From positions 59,867-123,866 of the IMG/VR virus record IMGVR_UViG_3300033144_006696: a stretch of DNA of 64,000 bases; one strand, given 5' to 3'. Shown here piece by piece: positions 1 to 9,218 of the stretch (position 1 is the stretch's first letter; every line of letters starts with the position of its first letter). The notes under the pieces are model-generated. The model did not search any database and had not been told where the DNA came from. It saw only the letters and a program-made list of their open reading frames with translations. Source of the DNA: a virus. The translations under genes were made by a program, and so were the position numbers.

Positions 1-1
1 A

Positions 2-367
2 GAATATAATCTTCCTGTAATGATGGAAAAAGAATATATGATTCCTGTTATTATTGAAAAAGAGTATGAACTTCCAATACTGATGGAAAAAGAATACGAA
101 AAACCAATACTGATTGAAAAGGAATATGAACTTCCTGTTGTAGCTGCTAAAGAATTCAAAGAGATCATTGAAGCATCCAAAGCGATGATTTGGGAATTAA
201 ATACAATAATTATTGGATTGAAAGAAACCATTAATCAAATAAATTCAACAATACCAAATCAGATCAAAATTCCTGAAATTGTGCATGAAAAAGTTTTAGT
301 AAAGGATGTTAAAATCATAGAAGAAACAATTACAGTTATTGGCAAAGTTATAACCAGAGGTAAATAA
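2..367 (+). CDS. Repeat-rich structural protein, 5' end outside window
   Basis: The frame is open to the left edge (codons from base 2), so the N-terminus is missing. The visible part begins with a ten-residue repeat of the form EKEYxLPxxx, present about five times, then a helical stretch and a short valine/isoleucine-rich C-terminus. At DNA level the repeat is about 30 bp and degenerate. It directly precedes a run of short + strand genes leading into tail-fibre genes with 1-9 base gaps, so it is probably a tail or baseplate accessory protein. No family is recognised; function is inferred from position only. Confidence 0.7.
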   Translation, partial: EYNLPVMMEKEYMIPVIIEKEYELPILMEKEYEKPILIEKEYELPVVAAKEFKEIIEASKAMIWELNTIIIGLKETINQINSTIPNQIKIPEIVHEKVLVKDVKIIEETITVIGKVITRGK

Positions 368-368
368 A

Positions 369-680
369 ATGGCAAGTTCACAGTATCATGAATTAAATCA
401 TCCAAGAAAAATATCTTCTGTTGAAGATGGTGAAATTGCTATTTATGGTACAAGTGATGGTGGGACAACTTGGCATCCAATTTCAGTAGATTCTTCTGGG
501 AATCTTAATATTGTAAATGGTTTAGTTCCTTCAGGATATGATTATATTGCACTATCATATACGGGAGATAATCTCACAGGAGTAGAATATAAAGAAGGAG
601 GAATCTCGGGTACTGTGGTTGCTTCATTGACACTTGTGTATGATTCCAATGACAATATAACATCCATTACTAAAATTTAG
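369..680 (+). CDS. Small tail-region structural protein
   Basis: Predicted 103-residue protein without cysteines. A glycine/serine/threonine-rich beta pattern (SDGGTTWHPISVDSSGNLNI) resembles phage virion decoration or neck-appendage proteins, but I do not recognise a defined family. It starts one base after the previous stop and is followed by another short gene, so it is co-transcribed with the tail cluster. Confidence 0.65.
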   Translation: MASSQYHELNHPRKISSVEDGEIAIYGTSDGGTTWHPISVDSSGNLNIVNGLVPSGYDYIALSYTGDNLTGVEYKEGGISGTVVASLTLVYDSNDNITSITKI

Positions 681-689
681 GTGTAAAAT

Positions 690-914
690 ATGGCTTATGT
701 ATTCAATGTTCTTACAGGAAATCTTGATTATTATGAACCAGCTTCTTCATCTCCCCCTGTATCAGTGGATGCTTATTTTCCTAAGTATGTTTTAACAAAC
801 GAAGAATTAACAATTCAAGCATTTGGGCAATATGTTCTACACGGAAAAGTTGCATTAACTTTAAATGGAACTGCTGAAATAATCTTAGAAGAAGGTGCGG
901 AGGTAATACTTTGA
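690..914 (+). CDS. Small tail-region protein
   Basis: 74 residues with a beta-rich C-terminal half ending in alternating hydrophobic residues (TAEIILEEGAEVIL). Its stop overlaps the TTG start of the next gene in a TTGA arrangement, which indicates translational coupling within the tail operon. Function unknown. Confidence 0.6.
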   Translation: MAYVFNVLTGNLDYYEPASSSPPVSVDAYFPKYVLTNEELTIQAFGQYVLHGKVALTLNGTAEIILEEGAEVIL

Positions 915-1099
915 GTGAACCAGCAAAAATCATACTAACAATGGGCACATCTATCCCTGCACAAAATCCAGCAATTGGAAAAATTGCACTATACCCAAAA
1001 ACAGATGGATGGTATCAACTTGATTCTGATGGTGTTGAAACAAAAATAGAAGGTGGAGTAATACAAGAAGAAGCAATTATGTGGGCAATGGTTTTATAG
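911..1099 (+). CDS. Small tail-region protein, TTG start
   Basis: 62 residues. The start is TTG, overlapping the previous stop, with GGAGG (bases 899-903) upstream as ribosome binding site. The middle (KIALYPKTDGWYQLDSDGVE) looks like a beta-strand segment seen in phage tail appendage proteins. It is followed by the long fibre gene after 9 bases. Function unknown. Confidence 0.6.
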   Translation: MSEPAKIILTMGTSIPAQNPAIGKIALYPKTDGWYQLDSDGVETKIEGGVIQEEAIMWAMVL

Positions 1100-1108
1100 G
1101 AGTATTTT

Positions 1109-3823
1109 ATGATTGTTTTAGAAATAGGGGATAAAATTCAAGGAGTAGCTTCAGTTAATTCTGTAGTTGATTTTTCACTTTCTGGATTGGATAACAATAC
1201 TTTAAGTCTTCTTAGTACAGGCCAAATAAGTTCATCTCTTGCAGATTTATATACAGCAGATAGTGTTGATGTAGTTAAAACACTGACATTTGTCAATACT
1301 CACTCTGATGTTGTATATTTGAATTTATATGTTCTTCCATTTGAAGGTGTTGCAAGAAGAATTTTAGCGAAAGATTTGAAACTTTCAATAGGTACTGCTA
1401 TTCATACTGATGGTGAAATTTTCTCACTTGTTCATCCTGTTGAAGAATCTTTTTTGGCAAGTGTTGATGATACACCATATGATGCAACAACATGGAATGG
1501 AAATACAGATGCTGCTACTAAAAATGCAATTCGTGATAAAATAGAAACTCTTGCAAGTGGTCATGATGCAGTAACTATAGATACAGCAAATGGTTTATCT
1601 CTCTCTACTCAAGTACTTTCCCTTGCTGCTGCAACTAATTCTATTCCTGGTGCAGCAACAGCAGCACAAATCACTGCCATTGAAGCAAATACAGGAAAAA
1701 CTACTAACGCAACACATACTGGTGATGTGACTGGTGATGTTATTTTAACTCTTGATAAAACTGCAATAACAGGACAAACTACAGTAACTGCTGATAATGC
1801 TGATTATGTGGTTATATCAGATACGAGTGACACAGGGGCATTGAAAAAAGCACTTGTTTCTGATTTTGGTGGTATTGCTATATCAAGCTTTACTCAAGAT
1901 TCAGGGATACTTGTAGGGACTGGTGCAGGCACATTTCAGGAAGAAACAGGTGCAACTCTCAGGACAAGTTTGAATGTTGATGTCTCTGGAACAGATAATA
2001 GCACTGATGTCACCTTGCATGCTTCCGCCACAACTGGAGGATTAAGCTTATCAACTCAAGAAATAAGCAGTCGAGCCGCATCAAACGCATTGACAGGCTA
2101 TGCCACAGCAGCACAAATAACAGCCCTTGAACTGGCCACAAACATCGAAAATTATGCAAATTCTCCAATGGTTATCACAGGCGGTGAAATTACCACTTTG
2201 GGAGCAGCTGCCGGGACTTTTGATGTATCTGCTATCACAGCGTTGGTAAGATCTACAGATAGCTATACAGGTGCCTTGGTTTATATAACTTTAGGGGATC
2301 AAAGTGATGTTACTATTTCATTAGCGAATACCACATATTTTGTGTTTTTGGATTATAACGGTGGCGCCCCTCAAATAAATTTAGATACAACAAATGTTTA
2401 TGAAGCAGGTACAGATAGAACACAGCTTCCTATTGGAAAAGTGATGAAGGACGGTTCCGATGTTGTTCATTATATTTCTGGTGGATATAATTTTCAAGAT
2501 GGTGTCAGAAAATTACAACGCAGAATAAGAGATTTACACAATCTTACTCTTGCTTCTGGATCTACAATAGAATATCAGGCCACGAATCAATTTACGATGA
2601 CTCAGGCGGTAATATATGCAGGTGTAAATAAATTCACTATTGCCAATTACGACAGTAATGCAACGGATTTTATTCATTTTTATTCAGCAGGAGGCGGTAA
2701 TTTTACTTATACCGCTGCGACTGACACAATAGATTTTGCTAATTACGATGCGGGTGCAGGATCTCTTGATAGCGTTAGTAATGCTAAGTTTGGGTGTTTT
2801 TGGGTGTATGTACATATTGATGGTCATGCATATGTGCGGTATGGGGAATGTAATGGATCATTAGCGGAAGCAGAAGCCTCGTTAGAGCCAAGTAAACCTA
2901 TACACTTGGCTGACTTTGGTATTTTGGTTGGTAAATTTATAATGCCTGCTGCCGGGGGTAGTTTTTCACTTGTTCAAATGGTGACTGATACACAATTTAC
3001 GGCAGTATCTGCGGCTGATCATGCTAATTTAACCAGTCTTGCTTACGCGAATTCTGGGCATACGGGTTTTGCAACTGATGATAACACCACTGATGTGACA
3101 CTGAGCGCTTCCGCCACGACTGGGGGAATGAGTCTATCCGGACAGGAAATCAGTAATAGATCTGCCACAAACGCGTTGACAGGATATGCTACTGCTGCAC
3201 ATATTACGGCTATCGAAACTAATACGGACAAAGTAAGTCTTGAAGATAATTCCGTTACTCTTGCAAAAATGGCAGGCGGAACTGATGGTAATTTAATCAC
3301 TTACGATGCGGCTGGTGATCCTGCCTATGTTGCTACAGGGACGGTAGGTCAAGTTCTAACAAGTGCTGGAGCTGGCGCAGCTCCTACTATGCAGGATGCT
3401 GGCGGTATTTCTGATGTGGTTAATGATACCACCCCTACGCTTGGCGGACCGCTGGATGCCGATGATAAAATAATCTCAAAGGCAGTAATGAAAGATACCG
3501 GAGAGACAATCAATGTTCTCGGAGACCTCGGGGGTGGCACAGATGATATTGATCTTGAAGATGGGAATGTGGTAACTGCTACTGTTTCCACAGCAGAGCA
3601 GACATTCACTTTTTCAAATCCTCCGGCAAGCGGAACGAATGGGAGCTTTACTTTGATCCTCACGAATGGTGGCTCGCAGACTGTTAATTGGCCTGCAAGC
3701 GTTGATTGGGTCGATGCCACTGCACCCACTTTAACCGCTGCTGGTGTTGATGTTTTGGTGTTTACGACCATAGATGCTGGTACGATTTATTTAGGCTTCA
3801 CCGCCGGATTGGATGTGTCATAA
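1109..3823 (+). CDS. Long tail fibre protein
   Basis: 904 residues, rich in Ser, Thr, Gly and Ala, without membrane segments. It carries three copies of a roughly 45-residue module containing 'GLSLSTQ', 'ALTGYATAA' and 'ITAIE' motifs (near residues 155-195, 305-350 and 650-700). This organisation is typical of trimeric phage tail fibres. The C-terminal 150 residues (ending TIYLGFTAGLDVS) probably form the distal tip or attachment part. The stop overlaps the next start (TAATG), so both are one operon. Codon composition becomes more GC-rich from about base 2000 onward, suggesting acquired fibre segments. Confidence 0.8.
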   Translation: MIVLEIGDKIQGVASVNSVVDFSLSGLDNNTLSLLSTGQISSSLADLYTADSVDVVKTLTFVNTHSDVVYLNLYVLPFEGVARRILAKDLKLSIGTAIHTDGEIFSLVHPVEESFLASVDDTPYDATTWNGNTDAATKNAIRDKIETLASGHDAVTIDTANGLSLSTQVLSLAAATNSIPGAATAAQITAIEANTGKTTNATHTGDVTGDVILTLDKTAITGQTTVTADNADYVVISDTSDTGALKKALVSDFGGIAISSFTQDSGILVGTGAGTFQEETGATLRTSLNVDVSGTDNSTDVTLHASATTGGLSLSTQEISSRAASNALTGYATAAQITALELATNIENYANSPMVITGGEITTLGAAAGTFDVSAITALVRSTDSYTGALVYITLGDQSDVTISLANTTYFVFLDYNGGAPQINLDTTNVYEAGTDRTQLPIGKVMKDGSDVVHYISGGYNFQDGVRKLQRRIRDLHNLTLASGSTIEYQATNQFTMTQAVIYAGVNKFTIANYDSNATDFIHFYSAGGGNFTYTAATDTIDFANYDAGAGSLDSVSNAKFGCFWVYVHIDGHAYVRYGECNGSLAEAEASLEPSKPIHLADFGILVGKFIMPAAGGSFSLVQMVTDTQFTAVSAADHANLTSLAYANSGHTGFATDDNTTDVTLSASATTGGMSLSGQEISNRSATNALTGYATAAHITAIETNTDKVSLEDNSVTLAKMAGGTDGNLITYDAAGDPAYVATGTVGQVLTSAGAGAAPTMQDAGGISDVVNDTTPTLGGPLDADDKIISKAVMKDTGETINVLGDLGGGTDDIDLEDGNVVTATVSTAEQTFTFSNPPASGTNGSFTLILTNGGSQTVNWPASVDWVDATAPTLTAAGVDVLVFTTIDAGTIYLGFTAGLDVS

Positions 3824-5973
3824 TGAGTTTACTTGCGAACAAATTAATAATGTGTGCAGGGAGTGGAGATGAAGAAATCCTCCCTGAAGCCATAGACTTT
3901 GACGGTACGAATGATTATTTGAGTCGGTCAAGTGATTTGGTGGGTAATACAGATGGTAAGACTTTTACTTTTAGTTGTTGGGTTTATAATTATCATACAA
4001 CGTCTCTTTCATTGTACTCAAGCAAAACGTCGGCAGGTACTATAAACATATATGTTAATAATTCAGGTACCTTGTATATACAGATGGTTAATGCTACCGG
4101 TACTGAGATTAGACTTAACTGGGAAGCACCGAGCAAAACAATACCTTTTGGCACATGGGTTAATATTATCATTAGTATGAATATGGCAAGTACTTCTTAT
4201 AGACATATTTATGTTAGTGATAAAGTAGTAACTGGTGCATATACCTTTTATGCAAATGAAGATATTTTATTTGCTCATACGGATCATTATATCAATAGTA
4301 ATTTGGGTAGCAGTGAGCGAGGCAAGGGCCGACTCTCTCATGCCTTCCTTGATTACACCTACAGAGATTTATCCACAGAATCAAACCGCCGTCTATTTTG
4401 CACTGAAGACCTAAAACCAGCAGATCCAGCCACATTAATTGCATTAAACCCGATTATGTATATGCAATTAACAGACCCAGACACAGCTCACGTAAACAGC
4501 GGCACAGGCGGGGATTTCGTGCTTAATGGGACTGTGGCTCTTAGTGAGCGGGGACCTAATCAGGATAATTGTGTGGCTTCTGAGTTTGATGGGAGTGCGG
4601 ATTATTTAAGTGTTGGAAGTGTAATCGGCTTATCTGATGGAAAAGAGCTAACATTATCATTTAATCTTAATCCACAAAGAACTGGAAATTCTGATACTTA
4701 TCAATTATATGTTGCGGATGGTGCTAACTACAAACTTCTTTTACGCTATGGCAGCGATGATATTATGCAGTTTGTTGTTAGAAATTCATCAAATACCGTG
4801 GTGTTGAATGTTACATATGCCTCTATCGGACCAGAGTTTAAGACTTATAGCATCGACATCTCAGTAGATTTGACTAACGCAGCAAATAGACATTTCATTA
4901 TTAACGGTGTTGATCTTACATCATCAGTCACATGGTCAATTTATACAAATAACAACATGGATTTAACTGGTGATACCTACGAAATAGGTCGAGGGTTTGC
5001 AATATTGCAGCCACAAACCATAGGAGAGTTTTGGTTCAATACCTCCTACACAGACCTATCAACATCAAACCCATTCTGGGACTCAGACCTAAACAAACCT
5101 GTACCAGTAAGACAAGTAATAGAAAACACAGGCGTAACGCCGTTAATTGCTTTGCCTATTAGAGCTGATGACGCAGGGAATAATCTTGGTACTGGTGGGG
5201 ATTTCACCTTGTATGGTGGTGGGCTGGTGGGTGCAAGAGGTGTATCTGAATTTTGGGCGAGATCTGCTAATTTTGATGGGAGCACTAATTATTTATCACG
5301 TACAACTCCGTTAGTTGGATCAGTGGATAGCAAACAAACTACTTTAGTATTTAGTTTTAATACAGATAGCGTTAGTGGAAATCATACTCTTTTTCATGCT
5401 CGTGATAGCACATCAAACAAGACGGCTGTAGTGTGTGATAACAATAGTACGTCATTGAGATTCTATCTCCAAGATAGTTCAGGGCAAATTCTGGCAATAT
5501 CGGGTGTTATGAGCACTGCTTTATCTATAAATACTTGGTATACTGTGCTTATTTCTGATGATAGAAGCACATCCACTACTCGTATTTATGTAAATGAAAT
5601 ACAACAGACCCCAACTCCATCAGTTGATATTGATAGTAATGTGACTTTAGCTAATGTGTGTATCGGAATAGGCGTGAATGAATATGATGGAGATTATGCA
5701 AATGATGGCTATTTTGATGGGGATATCGGATTTTTATATTTCTCAATAGATTACATAGACTTTTCTCAGGAATCAAACCGCCTATTATTTGTTGATGCTC
5801 TTGGATACCCAACAGACCTACAAAAGAAAATAGATGCCGGAGAAGTGCCTGAACCATTAATCTATATGCCATTTGATGACACAAGCGATTTTGGTGTCAA
5901 TTCAGGAACGGGTGGTGACTTCACTGAAAACGGAACAATAACAGCAGGCGCAGACATAGACCCTAACGCATAA
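3823..5973 (+). CDS. Tail protein with three LamG-like lectin repeats
   Basis: 716 residues made of three similar units of about 230 residues. Each begins with an FDG(T/S)xxYLS motif ('DFDGTNDYLS', 'EFDGSADYLS', 'NFDGSTNYLS'), followed by a beta-sandwich pattern and a 'NSGTGGDF' type closing strand. This is the concanavalin A-like/LamG fold used for glycan binding. The gene overlaps the upstream fibre gene by one base, so it likely encodes a receptor-binding or adhesin part of the fibre. No protease or hydrolase motif is visible. Confidence 0.75.
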   Translation: MSLLANKLIMCAGSGDEEILPEAIDFDGTNDYLSRSSDLVGNTDGKTFTFSCWVYNYHTTSLSLYSSKTSAGTINIYVNNSGTLYIQMVNATGTEIRLNWEAPSKTIPFGTWVNIIISMNMASTSYRHIYVSDKVVTGAYTFYANEDILFAHTDHYINSNLGSSERGKGRLSHAFLDYTYRDLSTESNRRLFCTEDLKPADPATLIALNPIMYMQLTDPDTAHVNSGTGGDFVLNGTVALSERGPNQDNCVASEFDGSADYLSVGSVIGLSDGKELTLSFNLNPQRTGNSDTYQLYVADGANYKLLLRYGSDDIMQFVVRNSSNTVVLNVTYASIGPEFKTYSIDISVDLTNAANRHFIINGVDLTSSVTWSIYTNNNMDLTGDTYEIGRGFAILQPQTIGEFWFNTSYTDLSTSNPFWDSDLNKPVPVRQVIENTGVTPLIALPIRADDAGNNLGTGGDFTLYGGGLVGARGVSEFWARSANFDGSTNYLSRTTPLVGSVDSKQTTLVFSFNTDSVSGNHTLFHARDSTSNKTAVVCDNNSTSLRFYLQDSSGQILAISGVMSTALSINTWYTVLISDDRSTSTTRIYVNEIQQTPTPSVDIDSNVTLANVCIGIGVNEYDGDYANDGYFDGDIGFLYFSIDYIDFSQESNRLLFVDALGYPTDLQKKIDAGEVPEPLIYMPFDDTSDFGVNSGTGGDFTENGTITAGADIDPNA

Positions 5974-5981
5974 GGATAAAT

Positions 5982-6533
5982 ATGAGATACTACGATGAAA
6001 ACACACAAAGAATATTGACAACCAAAGGCGTTAGGAAAGCAGTTTACCCTTCTTGCCTGCCAAAGAACTTTACTCTTGGAAATATTATCAGTTTTGGAAT
6101 TAAAGGATACGCTGAAACTCAAAAACCAGAGCCATCAACAAATCTAAAAAAGATCATTGCCGGTGATCCTGTTCAAACTGAAGATGGTAATTGGGCGCAG
6201 GTTTGGGCTGAGGTTGATAAATTCTCAGACATTCCGGATAGCTTAACCAAAGCAGAACAAGAAACAGCATATCTTGCAGAATTAATAATTAGTTCCAGGA
6301 TCAGAATCCAGAATCAAAACAAGGCAAATTGTAAATCACTTATATATACCAGGTACAATCAAGAATTTCAAAACAATATGGGAATTGGATTGATCCCGGA
6401 AGCCACAGCCGCAACCGCAGCAACTTGGATCATGGACATGCGCGAAGAAGAGAACAGGGTATTTGATCTACTTGAAGCAGCAACAACCCTTGAAGAGCTC
6501 AATGCAATAGAAACCCCCACATGGGAGGTATAA
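5982..6533 (+). CDS. Tail fibre assembly or accessory protein
   Basis: 183 residues with a helical second half rich in Glu, Ala and Arg (from about residue 85). It lies between the lectin-repeat protein and the lysis genes, the usual place of a tail-fibre assembly chaperone or a DUF4376-like domain. A compact N-terminal region (residues 1-60) precedes the helices. I infer the role from position and domain pattern, not from a clear family match. Confidence 0.6.
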   Translation: MRYYDENTQRILTTKGVRKAVYPSCLPKNFTLGNIISFGIKGYAETQKPEPSTNLKKIIAGDPVQTEDGNWAQVWAEVDKFSDIPDSLTKAEQETAYLAELIISSRIRIQNQNKANCKSLIYTRYNQEFQNNMGIGLIPEATAATAATWIMDMREEENRVFDLLEAATTLEELNAIETPTWEV

Positions 6534-6534
6534 A

Positions 6535-6690
6535 ATGGTAAAGCACAACTTAGACAGAACAGAATTTGAAGCGAAAAAAGTGGCAAAGGATGAATTAAAA
6601 AAACCACATACTCCTGCTAATTCAGTGCCGGGGATACGGGCGCGGGTTGATTTGATTGAACAGGTTTTGGGTATTGTAGTCGAAGAATAG
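6535..6690 (+). CDS. Short helical protein
   Basis: A 51-residue reading frame starting one base after the previous stop. It is charged at the N-terminus (MVKHNLDRTEFEAKK) and ends in an amphipathic segment (RVDLIEQVLGIVVEE). The upstream GGGAGG provides a ribosome binding site. It is tightly packed between tail and holin genes, so it is probably a real small lysis- or tail-associated gene. Function unknown. Confidence 0.55.
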   Translation: MVKHNLDRTEFEAKKVAKDELKKPHTPANSVPGIRARVDLIEQVLGIVVEE

Positions 6691-6703
6691 CCCGGAGGCG
6701 GAT

Positions 6704-6895
6704 ATGGAATGTAAAGACTGCACGGAACATACCGGAATCATAGCGAGGATCGTATCTTTGGAAAAACAAACAGAACATCAGCAAGAATGCCTTGAACAAA
6801 TGAAGGGTCGATTAAATCAAATCTTAGGAGCCGTGCTTGTGTCTGTGATTGGGGTTTTGGGCCAGGTGCTTTATGCCATGACCAAGGGGGGTTGA
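6704..6895 (+). CDS. Holin- or hemolysin-XhlA-like membrane protein
   Basis: 63 residues: a Cys-containing N-terminus (MECKDCTEH), a short coiled-coil (residues 14-40) and one C-terminal membrane helix (GAVLVSVIGVLGQVLYAM). This arrangement matches XhlA-type or other class III holin accessory proteins. It lies before a second small membrane protein and a lysozyme, so a lysis role is likely. It is preceded by CGGAGGCGG, a strong ribosome binding site. Confidence 0.65.
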   Translation: MECKDCTEHTGIIARIVSLEKQTEHQQECLEQMKGRLNQILGAVLVSVIGVLGQVLYAMTKGG

Positions 6896-6896
6896 T

Positions 6897-7070
6897 ATGA
6901 GCCTTGCACCGATTTCAAAAAGGATGATAATTGGTGGTTTAGTTGCCATGGGAATCATTGCAACTGCCGGCATGATTTTTAAATTAGTTGAACCTGTGAA
7001 CGCTATGTCTGTTATCACACCGATTGTCACAGGTTTTTTTGCACTCCTGAATCTTGGGGACGGTAAATGA
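6897..7070 (+). CDS. Putative holin
   Basis: 57 residues with two hydrophobic helices (about residues 11-27 and 35-52) separated by a short charged turn, ending NLGDGK. The small size, two membrane segments and position before a lysozyme support a holin that would permeabilise the inner membrane. It starts one base after the preceding stop, and its stop overlaps the next start in ATGA. Confidence 0.6.
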   Translation: MSLAPISKRMIIGGLVAMGIIATAGMIFKLVEPVNAMSVITPIVTGFFALLNLGDGK

Positions 7071-7489
7071 AAAAAATCGATATGCCGATTATGAGACCGG
7101 TGCCTGTAAATACCAAAAACCAATCAACATTTACTCAGTTAAAACGCTGGATAACCATCGTTAGGCAGTGGGAAATCATGGAAAACTGGCAATTCACACT
7201 GCCAAGCGGGGTAAAAATCACCATTCCAGCAGGTTTTGTTTTTGATGGTGCCAGTGTTCCTCGTGTTTTTTGGTGTGCCTTGTCCCCCACTGGTATTTTA
7301 TTTATTCCAAGCCTGATTCATGATTTTGGGTACCACAATGGGTTTTTCTGGGCTACATCGGAAGATGGGCATCGGTATCAGTATGGCGAACTTTTCAACC
7401 GGGAAACTTTTGATCAAATTTTTTATGATGTCTGTAAAAAGGTCAATGGGATAAAATATGTTTCCAGGGCAGCATGGTTAATGATTTGA
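7067..7489 (+). CDS. DUF1353 family protein
   Basis: 140 residues. The diagnostic DUF1353 signature is seen: 'FVFDGASVPRVFW', followed by 'SPTG' and 'LIHDFGY' (residues 57-97). The family is common in phage lysis or tail regions; its molecular role is not settled. The gene overlaps the holin candidate by four bases and sits just before the lysozyme. A second, diverged DUF1353 gene lies at 9758-10297 on the other strand. Confidence 0.85.
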   Translation: MKKIDMPIMRPVPVNTKNQSTFTQLKRWITIVRQWEIMENWQFTLPSGVKITIPAGFVFDGASVPRVFWCALSPTGILFIPSLIHDFGYHNGFFWATSEDGHRYQYGELFNRETFDQIFYDVCKKVNGIKYVSRAAWLMI

Positions 7490-7539
7490 ATGTTTGGATG
7501 GACTTCCTGGAACAAAAATGAAAAGACGAGGGTAGGGAT

Positions 7540-7953
7540 ATGATAATCAATAAAATACATAAATTGATCAAAGAGCATGAAGGGTTGAGACTTAAACCTT
7601 ACCGATGCACGAAGGGTAAACTTACAATTGGATGGGGCCATAATCTTGGAAATGGAATTACAGAAGACACAGCGCAATTTATTTTTGGTGAGGATCTGGC
7701 AGACTGTGCAGCAGACCTTGAATCAATATTCCCCGGGCAGCTTCAAAAATTGCCGATGGATGTTCAAATGGTTTTGATGGATATGCGATTCAACCTGGGG
7801 CATGGTGGTTTCCGGGGATTCAAAAAAATGATCCAAGCTGTTAAGCGGAGCAATTTGAAAGAGATGATTCGTCAGATGAAGGATTCCATGTGGTATCGGC
7901 AGGTGCCAGGCAGGGCCGAGGATTTAATCAAGATGATTAAAATTTTTGTTTGA
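7540..7953 (+). CDS. T4-type lysozyme (GH24 endolysin)
   Basis: 137 residues, the usual size for phage GH24 lysozymes. The catalytic Glu is E14 in 'HEGLRLKPY', followed at T4-equivalent spacing by C23 (T4 Asp20 position) and T29 in 'KLTIGWGH'. Cys at the Asp20 position is frequent in natural phage lysozymes, so the enzyme is probably active. It would cleave peptidoglycan glycan strands at lysis, downstream of the two holin-like genes. No signal peptide is visible, so export depends on the holin. Start chosen at ATG 7540 after a GGGTAGGG-type purine-rich site. Confidence 0.9.
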   Translation: MIINKIHKLIKEHEGLRLKPYRCTKGKLTIGWGHNLGNGITEDTAQFIFGEDLADCAADLESIFPGQLQKLPMDVQMVLMDMRFNLGHGGFRGFKKMIQAVKRSNLKEMIRQMKDSMWYRQVPGRAEDLIKMIKIFV

Positions 7954-8050
7954 TTAAATTTTAAATTTATGTAATGTTATTAAAGATTATTTTTATAAAA
8001 TAAAATAAAATAAAATATTGTACACTAAAATGTTTTGCAAGTAATTATTA

Positions 8051-8082
8051 TATTTTGATTTTAAATGATTGAAATCAAAATA
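8051..8082. repeat. Inverted repeat upstream of virion protein gene
   Basis: Two perfect 11-bp arms (TATTTTGATTT and AAATCAAAATA) flank a 10-base loop, 34 bases before a strongly expressed-looking virion gene with AAGGAG. The gap 7954-8115 is otherwise AT-rich and without a gene. The repeat could be an mRNA stabilising hairpin or an operator for late expression. Confidence 0.5.
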
Positions 8083-8115
8083 GTAATATAAATCCTATTA
8101 CAAGGAGATTTAAAA

Positions 8116-9138
8116 ATGTCAGAAATAGCTGATCGCAATGATAAAGAAAAATTCTACAAGGGACATTACGGAATTACAGGTACTTTTGCCCAAAAAATCA
8201 AAGAACTTGCTGTTGCTCATGATTACATTTACACTGATGGTTTATTGGCAATTGATTCCACTGATGGTGAAGTTATTATTACTTTGCCTCTTATGGCTGA
8301 AATTGAAGAAAGAGAATACAGACATATTTTCCCTATTATGCATGTTGCTGGAGACAACAATGTAAAAATTCAATGTTCTGGCTCAGAAACTTTTGCAAAT
8401 GGAGCAACTTTTTTTAATCTTGGAAAAGGATTATTTTGTTTTGATCTTTTTGTCCTGCAAACCGCTACTTATTCCACTTTTGGATTGTATTCACCATTAA
8501 CCATTAAAGCTAATCATACTTACGCTGGAACTTTTGACACTGCTTTATTTGCAACAACTGCTATTGCTCCATTGGCAACTGTGAAAAATAATGATCAAAG
8601 TGAAATCTTTCTGCTTCAGGGATTGTCTGATGGTACATTTACTTCCTGTGCCGATAGTACCCCTATTGGAGGAGATGTAGTTGTCACTGATGCCGCCCCT
8701 CATGGATTGACAACAGGTGAAGTCATTACAATTGCAGGAACAACCAGTTACAACAATGAATATGTAGTAACAGTTTTGTCCACAACTACTTTTTCCATTC
8801 CTACTCCACTTGCAGTAGGTACTGAAGCGGGTACTTGGATTCGTTCTGCTCGTTGTACCTGTCTTTTGACTGGACGATATAAAGTTGGATACCAAATGAC
8901 TGCTGTATCAACTGGTGGTGCTGCTTGGGTTATTACTGGATCTATTTTCAAAAATGGTTCTCTGCTTGCAAATACTTCAGTAGTACGAGGTGGTATTGTT
9001 TCTGGAACGGAATCTCTTGCTCTGCCAATGACAGATATTGAATTGGCTGCTGGGGACTTTATTGATCTTCGTGTTGATAATGATTCACTGACTGGCGCAT
9101 TGACAATTGCAATGCTTTCCGTGGAAATTACTGTTTAA
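8116..9138 (+). CDS. Virion surface/decoration protein
   Basis: 340 residues. The first half is a beta-rich virion-type domain. The middle has the 'APHGLTTGEVITIAG' motif, a small beta module repeatedly found in phage capsid and tail proteins. The C-terminal 120 residues resemble a C1q/TNF-like jelly roll ('LLTGRYKVGYQM', 'AAGDFIDLRVDND'). It has its own AAGGAG site and is followed by a bidirectional terminator, so it forms a separate late transcription unit. The exact place in the particle is inferred. Confidence 0.65.
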   Translation: MSEIADRNDKEKFYKGHYGITGTFAQKIKELAVAHDYIYTDGLLAIDSTDGEVIITLPLMAEIEEREYRHIFPIMHVAGDNNVKIQCSGSETFANGATFFNLGKGLFCFDLFVLQTATYSTFGLYSPLTIKANHTYAGTFDTALFATTAIAPLATVKNNDQSEIFLLQGLSDGTFTSCADSTPIGGDVVVTDAAPHGLTTGEVITIAGTTSYNNEYVVTVLSTTTFSIPTPLAVGTEAGTWIRSARCTCLLTGRYKVGYQMTAVSTGGAAWVITGSIFKNGSLLANTSVVRGGIVSGTESLALPMTDIELAAGDFIDLRVDNDSLTGALTIAMLSVEITV

Positions 9139-9155
9139 TTTATTGTTTCTATGTA

Positions 9156-9205
9156 AAAAAGCTAAACATCTTAAAATATCACAGAGTATTGTTGTTTAGC
9201 TTTTT
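9156..9205. terminator. Bidirectional terminator
   Basis: Perfect 12-bp arms AAAAAGCTAAAC / GTTTAGCTTTTT with A and T tracts on both sides. It separates the + strand structural block from the - strand block, which converge here. Confidence 0.85.
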
Positions 9206-9218
9206 ACAAAAGAATTGA

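Noticed and set aside
3043-3771. Two long - strand frames inside the tail fibre gene
   Set aside because: They mirror the repetitive, low-complexity coding strand, have no ribosome binding sites and no protein-like composition.
7540-7953. Loss of lysozyme activity because T4 Asp20 is Cys
   Set aside because: Cys at this position is common in natural GH24 phage lysozymes and compatible with activity.
7954-8115. Late promoter before the virion gene
   Set aside because: Several weak -35/-10 pairs exist, none convincing; only the inverted repeat is reported.
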